From positions 620,001-684,000 of the forward strand of contig CAWBAK010000004.1 in assembly GCA_963786805.1 (NCBI GenBank): DNA of 64,000 nt, read 5' to 3'. Below the pieces are notes generated by a model that did no database searches, was not told the origin of the DNA, and saw nothing but the letters and a program-made list of their open reading frames with translations. A program made the position numbers and the translations under genes. This document shows, piece by piece, positions 1 through 8,140 of the stretch (its first letter is position 1; each line of letters opens with the position of its first letter). The DNA is from CALGFI01 sp963786805 (GTDB taxonomy: Bacteria > Actinomycetota > UBA4738 > HRBIN12).

Positions 1-108
1 CTGTCGCAGGCCGTGATGATCCTGTCGTACTACACGCTCGAGACGAACGCGGTCCTCGTCAACGAGGCCGAGCGCTGGCTTTCGGAGCTCCTGGCCGACC
101 CCGTCTAG
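1..108 (+). CDS. C-terminal end of an unidentified protein (cut by left edge)
   Basis: Open from the left edge to a TAG at 106-108; only the last 35 residues are visible, ending in LSELLADPV. The stretch is mostly one amphipathic helix (ILSYYTLETNAVLVNEAE) and holds no diagnostic motif, so no function is assigned. It could be the tail of a helical-bundle protein such as a carboxymuconolactone-decarboxylase-like or TetR-like protein, but this is a guess. It is convergent with the LysE-type exporter gene that follows after 15 bases. Confidence 0.6.
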   Translation: MSQAVMILSYYTLETNAVLVNEAERWLSELLADPV

Positions 109-123
109 ACGTCTGCATCTCGG

Positions 124-735
124 TTAGGTGCGGTCGAACGCGAGGCGCAGCCCGAGAGCAACGAGAGCAGCGCCCGTGACACGCTCGATCGCCGTTCGGA
201 TCGATCCGCGACGGAGGTACCGTCCGACGGAATGAAGCGCGAACGTGTAGGCGGTCAGCCACACCAGTCCCATCGCGATGAACAGCCCGGCGAGCAGCAG
301 GAGCCGCCAGACGAAGCCCTCCCCCGCCTGCACGAACTGCGGGAGGAGCGAGACGAAGAACAGCGCGACCTTCGGATTGAGGACGTTCGTCATCACCCCT
401 TGCCGGAACGCAGCCCACGGGCGCACCGAGACGACGGCGTCTCCCCCCTGTTCCTTCCGCCCGGCGCGGAGGAAGGTGCGGAGCCCGAGGAACACCAGGT
501 AACCGGCACCGACGAGCTTCACCACGGTGAACGCCCTGGAGGATGCAAGCAACAGCGCCGAAAGACCCAGGGCGGCCGCGGATGCATGGATCACCAGGCC
601 GGAACACGTTCCTGCGGATGTCGCGAGCCCGGCGATGCGGCCGCCCGCAAGCGTGTTCCGCAAGACGAGCGCCATATCCGGCCCGGGCGTCACGACGACG
701 ACGAGGGCGACGGCGAGGAATCCCGCGAGGTCCAT
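124..735 (-). CDS. LysE/RhtB-family amino-acid exporter
   Basis: A 203-residue integral membrane protein of the LysE/RhtB translocator family, whose members export amino acids or similar small molecules across the cytoplasmic membrane. The N-terminus carries the family signature VVTPGPDMALVLRN right after the first hydrophobic segment. About six membrane segments can be picked out (residues 4-20, 35-60, 63-80, 110-130, 140-165, 185-198), and the length is normal for the family. The gene diverges from the ribonuclease gene at 795, leaving 59 bases for both promoters. The substrate cannot be told from sequence. Confidence 0.85.
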   Translation of the reverse strand: MDLAGFLAVALVVVVTPGPDMALVLRNTLAGGRIAGLATSAGTCSGLVIHASAAALGLSALLLASSRAFTVVKLVGAGYLVFLGLRTFLRAGRKEQGGDAVVSVRPWAAFRQGVMTNVLNPKVALFFVSLLPQFVQAGEGFVWRLLLLAGLFIAMGLVWLTAYTFALHSVGRYLRRGSIRTAIERVTGAALVALGLRLAFDRT

Positions 736-794
736 CAGCAGGCGATCGTAACCCCGAGGACCCCGAGGACCTCGACACCCCTATCCTCGCGATC

Positions 795-2226
795 ATGCCG
801 AGAAGACCGGTCCGGCTCACGGTCCCGAGCGACGAGCTGCGCTCGGTGTTCGCCGAGCTCCGCGCCGAGCTGGAGATCCCCGAGTCGTTCCCGCCGGACG
901 TGCTCGAGGAGGCCGCCGCGTCGGCCGCCGATCCACGTCTGCCCGATTCGGATCTCACGGACGTGCCGTTCGTGACGATCGACCCGGCGGGCTCGATGGA
1001 CCTCGACCAGGCGCTGCACCTCGAGTCCCGTCCCGGCGGCGGGTTCCGGCTCCGGTACGCGATCGCCGACGTCGCCGCGTTCGTCCGGCCCGGCGGGGCG
1101 GTCGACGCCGAGGCGCATCGCCGCGTCGAGACCGTCTACAGCCCGGACATGCGGTCGCCGCTGCACCCGCCGGTGCTGTCCGAATCCGCCGCGTCGCTCC
1201 TGCCGGACGGTCCGCGTCCGGCGATCGTGTGGGACATCGACGTCGACGCGGACGGCGAACCGGTCCGGGTCGAGGTCTCGCGGGCGCTCGTCGCCAGCCG
1301 TGCGAAGCTCGACTACCCCGAGCGTCCAGGCGGCGCTCGACGCCGGCACCGCCGACCCGATGCTCGCGATCCTGCCTCGGATCGGTCGCGTCCTCCAGGA
1401 AGCAGAGCGCGCCCGCGGCGGCTCGAGCCTGAACGTTCCGCGTCAGGAGGTCGTGTCGACCGACTCCGGCTACGGGCTTCGGTTCGAGGCACCGCTGCCG
1501 GCGGAGGGCTGGAACGCGCAGCTGTCGCTGCTAACCGGTCGTGCCGCGGCCGAGCTGATGATGCGCGGCGGCGTCGGCGTGCTGCGCACGATGCCGGCTC
1601 CCTACGCTCCCCACGTCGAGCGCCTGCGCCGCGTCGCCGCCGGCCTCGGCATCGCGTGGGCGGCCGAGGAGTCGTACGCGCAGCTTCTGCAGAGGCTCGA
1701 CGCCGGGCGATCGACCGCAGAGGCGGTGTTCCTTCAGGAGGCGGCCGTGCTGTTCCAAGGCGCTTCGTACGAGGCGTTCGACGGGAAGCCGCCGAAGGCG
1801 CCGTTGCACGCCGCGGTGGCCGCACCGTACGCGCACGCGACCGCGCCGCTGCGCCGGCTCGTCGATCGGTACGCGCTGGAGGTATGTCTTTCGATCGTGT
1901 CCGGCGAGGAGGTGCCGGCGTGGGTCCGCGACGCCCTCCCTCGGCTCCCCGACGAGATGCGCGAGGGCGCAGATCGCGGCCATCGGCTCGAGCGGGCGGT
2001 CGTCGACGCCGTCGAGGCGGCGGTTCTTGCGCCGATGATCGGTCGCGAGTTCGACGCGCTCGTCGTCGATCTCTGGAAGGGCCGCCGAGGAGAGGTCGCG
2101 ATCCGCAGTCCCGCGGTCATCGGTCCGTGTGACGGAGCGACCGTCCTCGGCGCGAGCGTCCGGGTCCGCCTGGAGGAAGCCGACATCGCGAAGCGGACGA
2201 TCCGCTTCACGCAGATGGAGCGATGA
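795..2226 (+). CDS. RNase II/RNB-domain ribonuclease, interrupted by a frameshift near 1316
   Basis: The product is a 3'-5' exoribonuclease-type protein of about 476 residues once the frame is restored. The ATG at 795 begins MPRRPVRLTVPS. The RNB active-site loop IDPAGSMDLDQALHLE carries the acidic residues that bind Mg; the fourth Asp of enterobacterial RNase II is Gln here, as I recall from actinobacterial relatives. The first frame ends its homology at KLDYP (1318) and the protein continues in the next frame from SVQAALDAGTADPML. Dropping one C from the CCCC run at 1316-1319 joins them as KLDYPSVQAALDAG. The second part keeps the RNB C-terminal half, including ATAPLRRLVDRYALE. No S1 domain follows, so this is the short actinobacterial form. 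The frameshift is probably a base-calling error. Confidence 0.8.
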
Positions 2227-2235
2227 GACGTCGAC

Positions 2236-2871
2236 CTACTCGGGGCTGCGCCGATCGGCCTCACGGCCCACCACGAACCAGATCGCGTGAACGGGCACGT
2301 CTCCCCCGTTGAAGAACCGATGCGGCGTGGTCGAATCGAAGGCGATGGAGTCGCCGGGGGCCAGCTCGTACTTCTGGAACCCGATCTGGATGCTCAGCGT
2401 TCCGCTCATGACGTAGCCGTACTCCCGGCCGTGGTGGCGCATGAGCGACTCGTCGGGCGTGGACGCGCCGCCCACCTCGTAGATGGCCTCGAGGAAGTCG
2501 ATACCGTCCTCCTGGTCGGCGGCAAGCTCCTCCCACCGGACACCGGAGTCCAGGTCGATCGTCGCCCGCTCCCCCGGGTGCACCACCGGAGCGCGATCGG
2601 CGCGGCCGTCCCCGTCCGAACCGGCGGTCTCCGCGAAGTCCGCGCCCCGGATCACCCGGTCGAGCGAGACGCCGAGCTCGGTGACGATCGAGTAGAGCGT
2701 GCCGACCGAGGGCCGCGACTGCCCGCTCTCCAGCTGCGAGATGAGGCTTGCCGAGAGGCCGAGCCTCCGGGCGAGCTCGCGCTGGCTGATCCCCGCCCGG
2801 ACCCGCTCCTCGCGGAGGCGGTGACCGATCCCGTCGAGCAGCTTCGGGTCACCCTTGGCGTCCTGCATCAC
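2236..2871 (-). CDS. XRE-family transcriptional regulator with C-terminal cupin
   Basis: A 211-residue DNA-binding regulator. Residues 12-70 form a helix-turn-helix (SQRELARRLGLSASLIS), and residues 130-205 form a cupin sensor domain (HGREYGYVMSGTLSIQIG, then PGDSIAFDSTTPHRFFN). Proteins of this architecture commonly bind a small ligand in the cupin and control a neighbouring catabolic operon. The ATG start overlaps the stop of the upstream SDR gene by four bases (ATGA), so the two are translationally coupled. This and its position beside the divergent catabolic genes suggest it regulates the 3.7-14.6 kb operon through the dyad at 3590-3700 (inference). Confidence 0.85.
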   Translation of the reverse strand: MMQDAKGDPKLLDGIGHRLREERVRAGISQRELARRLGLSASLISQLESGQSRPSVGTLYSIVTELGVSLDRVIRGADFAETAGSDGDGRADRAPVVHPGERATIDLDSGVRWEELAADQEDGIDFLEAIYEVGGASTPDESLMRHHGREYGYVMSGTLSIQIGFQKYELAPGDSIAFDSTTPHRFFNGGDVPVHAIWFVVGREADRRSPE

Positions 2872-3560
2872 ATCAACATCCAGCCGCCGTCCACGTGCAG
2901 GTTCTCGCCGTTCATCGCCGGGTTCTCGAGGAGGAAGACGGTGGCGTCGACCACATCCGCCATGGTCGCGAGTCGCTTGGTCGGCGTGCGCGCCACCACG
3001 TGATCGAGCGGCTTGCCCTCCCAGAACGGCGTGTCGCCGGTGATGCCGGGATGGATCGCGTTGAACCTGATCGGGGCGAGCTCGGTCGCCAGCGTGTTGA
3101 TGAGGCTGCTGATGCCGCCGTTCACCGCGGTCACCGTCGTGGACCCGGGATACGGACGATCCTTCGCCCGGCCGCCGAACAGGACGACCGACGAGTCGTC
3201 GGAGAGCCGGTCCAGCAACGTGTGGATCGTCTCCGTGTAGCCGACGAGCTTCATCGTCACGAGCTCGATCGCCTCGGCGATCTTGTACTCGCGCACCGGG
3301 TTGTTGTCGCGGGCGATCGCGGCCAGCACGAGACGGGAGACGGGCCCGACGTCTGCCAGCGCCGCGGCGATGGTGTCCGGCTTGCTGAGGTCGAAACCGA
3401 GGCCGGTGACGCCTTCGCCGATCTCGGCGGCGACGGCGCTCGCTCGATCGGCATCGCGGCCGGTGACGATCACCGGCAGGCCCCGCTCGCGGTAGTGCGC
3501 GGCGAGCTCGCGACCCAGGCCCGCGGTGCCACCCACGATCAGCACCGAACCGTCGGCCAT
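2868..3560 (-). CDS. SDR-fold protein with atypical active site
   Basis: A 230-residue Rossmann-fold protein of the short-chain dehydrogenase/reductase superfamily. The nucleotide-binding loop is VLIVGGTAGLGRELAA, and the C-terminus has the usual FNAIHPG and VDGGWML segments. At the place of the catalytic YxxxK, the sequence aligned by the following LATEL helix reads VTAVN, so both Tyr and Lys appear to be missing. It may bind NAD(P) without classical SDR chemistry, or use other residues. The ATG at 3560 is preceded by a purine-rich stretch. It starts the leftward operon and is coupled to the XRE-cupin regulator downstream. Role: probably part of the adjacent catabolic pathway (inference). 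Confidence 0.75.
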   Translation of the reverse strand: MADGSVLIVGGTAGLGRELAAHYRERGLPVIVTGRDADRASAVAAEIGEGVTGLGFDLSKPDTIAAALADVGPVSRLVLAAIARDNNPVREYKIAEAIELVTMKLVGYTETIHTLLDRLSDDSSVVLFGGRAKDRPYPGSTTVTAVNGGISSLINTLATELAPIRFNAIHPGITGDTPFWEGKPLDHVVARTPTKRLATMADVVDATVFLLENPAMNGENLHVDGGWMLM

Positions 3561-3589
3561 CTCGTTCCCACTCCTCGCTCGGACAGCAG

Positions 3590-3700
3590 CAGCGACACTA
3601 CTAGATGCAGGGCCGCCGATGTGCAGGGTGGCTGAGCAGTGCACGGCGCGCCCGCGCGGCATTGGCTGGCGGAGTTGCCGGGACCTGTGTAGTGTCGCTG
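3590..3700. promoter_or_regulatory. Divergent operator region with 12-bp inverted repeat
   Basis: The 144-base gap between the divergent SDR and dehydrogenase genes holds CAGCGACACTAC at 3590-3601 and its exact reverse complement GTAGTGTCGCTG at 3689-3700. Each copy lies next to one of the two start codons, at 29 and 4 bases. Similar flanks (CAGG/CCTG) extend the symmetry. It is the natural candidate for binding by the XRE-cupin regulator encoded at 2236-2871. TAGTGT inside each copy fits the TAnnnT form of a -10 element, but no matching -35 is seen, so operator is preferred to promoter. Confidence 0.55.
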
Positions 3701-3704
3701 AACG

Positions 3705-4595
3705 GTGGAGGGGCCAAGGCTGTCGACCGTGGCAGTGATCGGCACCGGCCGGATGGGGGGCGCGATGGCGGCCACCATCAGCCGTGCCGGCTTCGACACC
3801 GTCCTGTGGAACCGCGACGCCTCGAAGTCCGAGCACCTGGGCGAGGCGCTTGGGGTGCCCGTCGCGGCCTCGGCGGCCGAGGCCGCCTCCAAGGCGGACG
3901 TCGTGCTCACGAGCCTCGGCGACGACGCGGCAGTCGAGCGCGTCTACCTCGGACCGGAGGGGATCGTGCAGGGCATCGATGCCGGAGCGGTCGCGATCGA
4001 CGCCAGTACGGTCGACCCCCGCACGGCCGAAAAGGTAGGCCAAAAGGTCGACGAGGCCGGCGCGGGATTCCTCGACTGTCCGGTCTCGGGCAGCGTGAGC
4101 GCGGTCGAGTCCGGCACCCTCACGATCATGGCCGGGGGCGATGCGCAGCTGCTCGAGCGCGTCATGCCGGTGCTCGACGCCCTGGCCTCGCGCGTCGTGC
4201 ACGTCGGTGGCCGCGGCGCGGGTTCGGCCACCAAGCTCGCGGTCAACAACCTGGTCCTCGGGTTGAACGTCGCGCTGTCCGAGGCACTCGTCCTCGCGGA
4301 GCGAGCGGGGGTCGACCGGTCGACCGCGTACGAGGTCTTCGCGAGCGGCGCCGGCGGGGCGCCGTTCGTGCACTACAAGCGCCCGGCCTACGAGGACCCG
4401 GACGGCACGCCGGTGGCGTTCAGCCTCGACCTCGTCGCCAAGGACCTGGAGCTGATCACCGGCCTCGGCGAGCGCGTGGGCGCACCGATGCGCCAGGCGA
4501 CGACCACGCTCGACATCGTCCACAGCGCGATCGCGAACGGCTTCGGCGAGCGGGACCTCAGCGCGATCGCCGTCTTCCTCCGCGGAGGCGCCTGA
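3705..4595 (+). CDS. NAD(P)-dependent dehydrogenase of the 3-hydroxyisobutyrate dehydrogenase family
   Basis: A 296-residue beta-hydroxyacid-type dehydrogenase. The N-terminal Rossmann domain has VAVIGTGRMGGAMAA. The substrate loop reads DCPVSGSVSAVESGTLTIM, and the family's catalytic lysine lies in TKLAVNNL. Family members oxidise 3-hydroxyisobutyrate, tartronate semialdehyde or related short hydroxyacids; some reduce imines. The GTG at 3705 is used here; an internal GTG at VAVIG, eight codons later, is an alternative. It is the first gene of the long rightward catabolic operon, and its TGA overlaps the ATG of the double-cupin gene (TGATG). Confidence 0.82.
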   Translation: MEGPRLSTVAVIGTGRMGGAMAATISRAGFDTVLWNRDASKSEHLGEALGVPVAASAAEAASKADVVLTSLGDDAAVERVYLGPEGIVQGIDAGAVAIDASTVDPRTAEKVGQKVDEAGAGFLDCPVSGSVSAVESGTLTIMAGGDAQLLERVMPVLDALASRVVHVGGRGAGSATKLAVNNLVLGLNVALSEALVLAERAGVDRSTAYEVFASGAGGAPFVHYKRPAYEDPDGTPVAFSLDLVAKDLELITGLGERVGAPMRQATTTLDIVHSAIANGFGERDLSAIAVFLRGGA

Positions 4596-5525
4596 TGGGC
4601 CACATCGTCAAGCACGCCGCCGACCTCGACCACCGGACGCCGGTCGAGTTCGAGGGCAGGAGCAAGGGCTACGCCGGCGACTCCGTCGTCGACGAACGCG
4701 GTCGGGTCGGTGCAGATGGGGTTCCGCGTCGCGCGGCTCGACGCCGACGGACACGTCGACGCGCACGTGCATTCGTTCGAGGAGTCCATCTACGTCATCG
4801 AGGGCTCGCTCACCGTCGACACCTCCGAGGGAAGCCACGAGCTGTCCGCCGGCGACTACGGGCTCATCCCGGTCGGCACGACCCACGCGTTCCGCAACAC
4901 GTCCGGCGGCGTCGTGGACTTCGCGGAGATGAAGGCGCCGTTGCCCCGGGAGCGGTTCGGGTTCGACACTCAGTTCACCGCGGCGCTCGACACGACGCCG
5001 GCGCAGCCGATCGACGTCCGCGACCCGCGCAACCGCACCTTCGGCCACATCGACGCCGAGTCCATGGATCCGGCCTTGCAGACGCAGGACCGGCTTGCGC
5101 AGAGCGCGAGCATGCGGACCGCCCTGCTGGTCTACAGCGGCATCACCGTGAAGATGATGGTCGACTCCGACCTCGGCGCCGACCTCTCGACGATGTTCAT
5201 GGTCCAGTACGAGCCGAACGGGTCCGCCGGCGCGCACGACCATCCGCTGGAGGAGACCTATCTGATCCTCGACGGCGCGGTGGATGCCGTCTTCGACGGC
5301 AGCGCGTACCGGCTCGAACCCGGAGACGTGGCCTGGGCGGGCGTCGGGTGCGTGCACGAGTTCCGAAACGCCGGCGAGGGACGGGTCCGGTGGCTGGAGA
5401 CACAGGCGCCGCAGCCTCCGCCTCGCCACTCCTACCGCTTCGCGCGCGACTGGAAGTACCTCGAAGGAGCACTGGTCGAGGAGACCCGAACCGGCGCGCC
5501 CCAGACGAGCGAGGAGCAGGCATGA
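4595..5525 (+). CDS. Double-cupin protein, (S)-ureidoglycine aminohydrolase-like, with a frameshift near 4700
   Basis: The product has two cupin barrels. The first carries HVHSFEESIYVIEG and a distal His in PVGTTHAFRN. The second carries HDHPLEETYLILDG and GVGCVHEFRN. The ATG at 4595, overlapping the previous stop, gives about 35 coding-like residues (MGHIVKHAADLDHRTPVEF...) that run into the wrong frame at 4697-4706. Removing one G from the GG or GGG there joins them to SVQMGFRVARLD and yields about 309 residues. Without repair the start would be the GTG at 4710. Two-cupin proteins of this size include (S)-ureidoglycine aminohydrolase of allantoin breakdown, which would suit the N-compound theme, but the substrate is unproven. 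Confidence 0.75.
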
Positions 5526-6775
5526 GCGAGTTCCCCGTAGCGACCAGCCCCTCACCGGGGATCATGGGCGTCGACTGGGAGAACCGAGTCGACTTCGAGC
5601 GCCTGCGGCAGCACCGGCTCGCCCGTGTCCGCGCGATGCTCGAGGAGTTCGATCTCGGCGCCGTGCTCCTGTTCGAGACGTCGAACATCCGCTACGCGAC
5701 CGCGACGCAGATCGGGTACTGGGCGTTCAACAAGGGAGAGCGCTGGGCGCTGGTGACGCGCGCAGGGCGGCCCCGCATCTGGGACTTCGGCTCGGCGGCG
5801 AAGGCGCACCGACTGCAGCTCCCCCACATGTACGACACCGAGAACTCGGTCGGAGGGAACACCGGGCTGCAGGGCGCCATCGGGCCGGAGACGGGTCTTC
5901 ACGCGCGCGCGGTGCGCGAGATCAAGGCCGCGCTCGAGGAGGACGGCGCCGCCGGGGAGCGGCTCGGCGTCGATCTCGCCGAAACCGCGGTGTTCCTCGC
6001 GCTTCAGGAAGCGGGACTGCCCATCGTCGACGGCCAGCAGGCGATGATGCGCGCCCGCGAGATCAAGAGCCCCGACGAGATCGTCCTGCTGACGCAAGCG
6101 TGCGCGATGGTCGACGGCGTCTACCACGACATCTTCGAGATGCTGAAGCCGGGGGTTCGCGAGTCGGACGTCGTGGGGATGGCGCACGCGCGACTGTTCG
6201 GGATGGGCTCGGAGTTCGTCGAGGCGATCAACTCCATCGCCGGGGAACGCTGCAGCCCGCATCCGCACGTCTTCAGCGACCGGATCATCCGGCCGGGAGA
6301 CCAGGCGTACTTCGACATCATCCACGTGTTCAACGGCTACCGAACGTGCTACTACCGCACCTTCGTCGTCGGCCGCGCGACCCAGGCTCAGCGTGACGCC
6401 TTCAAGCAGTCCCGCGAGTGGATGGACGCCGCCATCGACGTCGTGCGGCCTGGAGCGACGACGGACCAGATCGCCAAGGTGTGGCCGCGGGCCGAGGAGT
6501 TCGGGTTCGCCGACGAGATGGACGCGTTCGGGCTCCAGTTCGGCCACGGGGTCGGCGTCGGTCTCCACGAGCGCCCGATCATCAGCCGGTTGAACTCGCT
6601 CGAGACGCCGGTGGAGATCGAGGAGGGCATGCTGTTCGCCCTCGAGACCTACGCCCCCGCCGCCGACGGCCGTTCCGCCGCGCGGATCGAGGAAGAGGTC
6701 GTGGTCACGGCCGACGGATGCAAGGTCATCACGTTGTTCCCATGCGAGGAGCTGATGGTCGCCAATGCGTACTGA
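5522..6775 (+). CDS. M24-fold (creatinase/aminopeptidase P-like) protein with degenerate metal site
   Basis: A 417-residue pita-bread-fold protein. An N-terminal creatinase-like domain (residues 1-170) precedes the M24 domain (180-417). The GHGVGVGLHERP histidine and the two glutamates (EEGMLFALET, ARIEEEVVVT) that bind metal in peptidases are kept. Of the two aspartates, only the first survives (YFDIIHVF); the second is Tyr in GYRTCYYRTF. Creatinase, which hydrolyses creatine without metal, also has aromatic residues here (from memory, GYYTALERT). The protein is therefore more likely an amidine- or urea-cleaving or lyase-type enzyme than a peptidase (inference). The start overlaps the previous stop by ATGA. 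It sits mid-operon between the double cupin and an amidohydrolase. Confidence 0.8.
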   Translation: MSEFPVATSPSPGIMGVDWENRVDFERLRQHRLARVRAMLEEFDLGAVLLFETSNIRYATATQIGYWAFNKGERWALVTRAGRPRIWDFGSAAKAHRLQLPHMYDTENSVGGNTGLQGAIGPETGLHARAVREIKAALEEDGAAGERLGVDLAETAVFLALQEAGLPIVDGQQAMMRAREIKSPDEIVLLTQACAMVDGVYHDIFEMLKPGVRESDVVGMAHARLFGMGSEFVEAINSIAGERCSPHPHVFSDRIIRPGDQAYFDIIHVFNGYRTCYYRTFVVGRATQAQRDAFKQSREWMDAAIDVVRPGATTDQIAKVWPRAEEFGFADEMDAFGLQFGHGVGVGLHERPIISRLNSLETPVEIEEGMLFALETYAPAADGRSAARIEEEVVVTADGCKVITLFPCEELMVANAY

Positions 6776-6823
6776 TCCCGGACGCGAAACGGTGTCCACG
6801 TCGGCCGAGTCCCGGAGCGGCCC

Positions 6824-8140
6824 GTGACGGCGAGGATCCTGCTTCGCGGTGGATGTGTCCTCACCCTGGGGGTGAAGACCCAGAACTTCGCCCAGGCCGA
6901 CGTCCTCATCGACGACGGAAGGGTGGCCGAGGTGGGCCCCGGACTGCGGGCCCGTGACGCCGAGCTCGTGGACGCCACGGACACCATCGTCATGCCCGGC
7001 TTCGTCGACACCCATCGTCACGCGTGGAAGTCGTTGTTCAGGAATCTCGGTGAAAGCGCCTCGGCGGGTGCGGCCTCCGCAGACCTTGGCGAGCACTACC
7101 GGCCCGAGGACCTCTACGCCGCCACCCTGATCGGCCTGCTGGGCGCGGTGGAGGCCGGGATCACCACGGTCGTCGACTGGTCGGACATCCCGCGCGACGA
7201 CGCATCGACGGACGCAGCGCTGGAGGCCCACGCCGATGCCGGGCTGCGCACGGTGTTCGTGCACGCGCCTCGCCGCGCGGCCGCGGACCGAGACGATCAC
7301 GCCAACCGCCAGCTCCTCTTGCGTCTCGCCGGGGCGGCTGGGCTCTCGACCACCGTCGCCCCCGGGTCCGAGCTCGGACGAACCGATCCCGGTTCGCTCG
7401 CCGGCGACCGGGCTCTGGCCCGAGAGCTCGGCTCCCGCCTGCACGTGCACGCCGGCTCGCAACCCTCGGGCTCGATCGCCCGACTGGCCGAGCAAGGGAT
7501 CTTGGACGCCGACGTCACCCTCGTCCACTGCACCGAGCTCGACGAGGCAGACCTCGACGCGCTCGCGGCGTCGGGTGCCTCCGTCTCGCTCGCGCCGTCG
7601 AGCGAGATGACGAGCGGTCTCGGATCGCCTCCGATCCAGCAGCTGCTCGATCGGGACATCAGGCCGGGCCTGGCGGTCGACGACGAGCAGATGTCTCCGG
7701 GTGACCTGTTCGCACAGATGCGGGCGTTGAACTCGTTGCAGCACGCGACGGTCTTCGATCGCAAGCTGGCGGGGAAGGCGGGCATCCCCCGGCTGCTGAG
7801 CACGCGGGACGTGATCCGCTCCGCGACCGCCGAGGGAGCTCGCGTGGCGGGCTTGGCCGGGGTGACCGGTTCGATCGAGCCGGGCAAGGAAGCCGACATC
7901 ATCATGCTCCGGACCGATCGCCCGAACATCTTCCCGATCAACGACCCGATCGGCGCGATCGTGTGGGGGATGGACACGTCGAACGTCGACTGGGTCTTCG
8001 TCGCCGGCAGACCCCTGATGCGCGGAGGTGCCCTCGAAGCAAACGTGGAGCAGGCTCGCAACCTGGCGACGACGGCCCAACACCGTGTCGCCACCGCTGC
8101 CGGGCTCGCCGTCGGCACCGCACCGGGGGGTGAGTGGTGA
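6824..8140 (+). CDS. ATZ/TRZ-type metal-dependent amidohydrolase (first copy)
   Basis: A 438-residue amidohydrolase of the cytosine/8-oxoguanine deaminase and chlorohydrolase group, which hydrolyse C-N bonds on N-heterocycles or guanidines. The GTG at 6824 starts VTARILLRGG. Metal and active-site motifs are PGFVDTHRHAWKSL, LHVHAGS, LVHCTELDEADL and GLAVDDEQMSPGDLF, giving the HxH, His, His and Asp set. The C-terminus carries EPGKEADIIMLRTDRPN. It resembles the amidohydrolase half of the fusion at 12189-14642 through most of its length. The 48 bases before it are the first real gap in the operon. Its stop overlaps the downstream permease start (GTGA). Confidence 0.85.
   Translation: MTARILLRGGCVLTLGVKTQNFAQADVLIDDGRVAEVGPGLRARDAELVDATDTIVMPGFVDTHRHAWKSLFRNLGESASAGAASADLGEHYRPEDLYAATLIGLLGAVEAGITTVVDWSDIPRDDASTDAALEAHADAGLRTVFVHAPRRAAADRDDHANRQLLLRLAGAAGLSTTVAPGSELGRTDPGSLAGDRALARELGSRLHVHAGSQPSGSIARLAEQGILDADVTLVHCTELDEADLDALAASGASVSLAPSSEMTSGLGSPPIQQLLDRDIRPGLAVDDEQMSPGDLFAQMRALNSLQHATVFDRKLAGKAGIPRLLSTRDVIRSATAEGARVAGLAGVTGSIEPGKEADIIMLRTDRPNIFPINDPIGAIVWGMDTSNVDWVFVAGRPLMRGGALEANVEQARNLATTAQHRVATAAGLAVGTAPGGEW

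Noticed and set aside
3605..4594. Long frame running into the double cupin and M24 genes from 3605
   Set aside because: Upstream of 4595 it is the wrong frame of the dehydrogenase gene; real coding in this frame begins only at the ATG at 4595.
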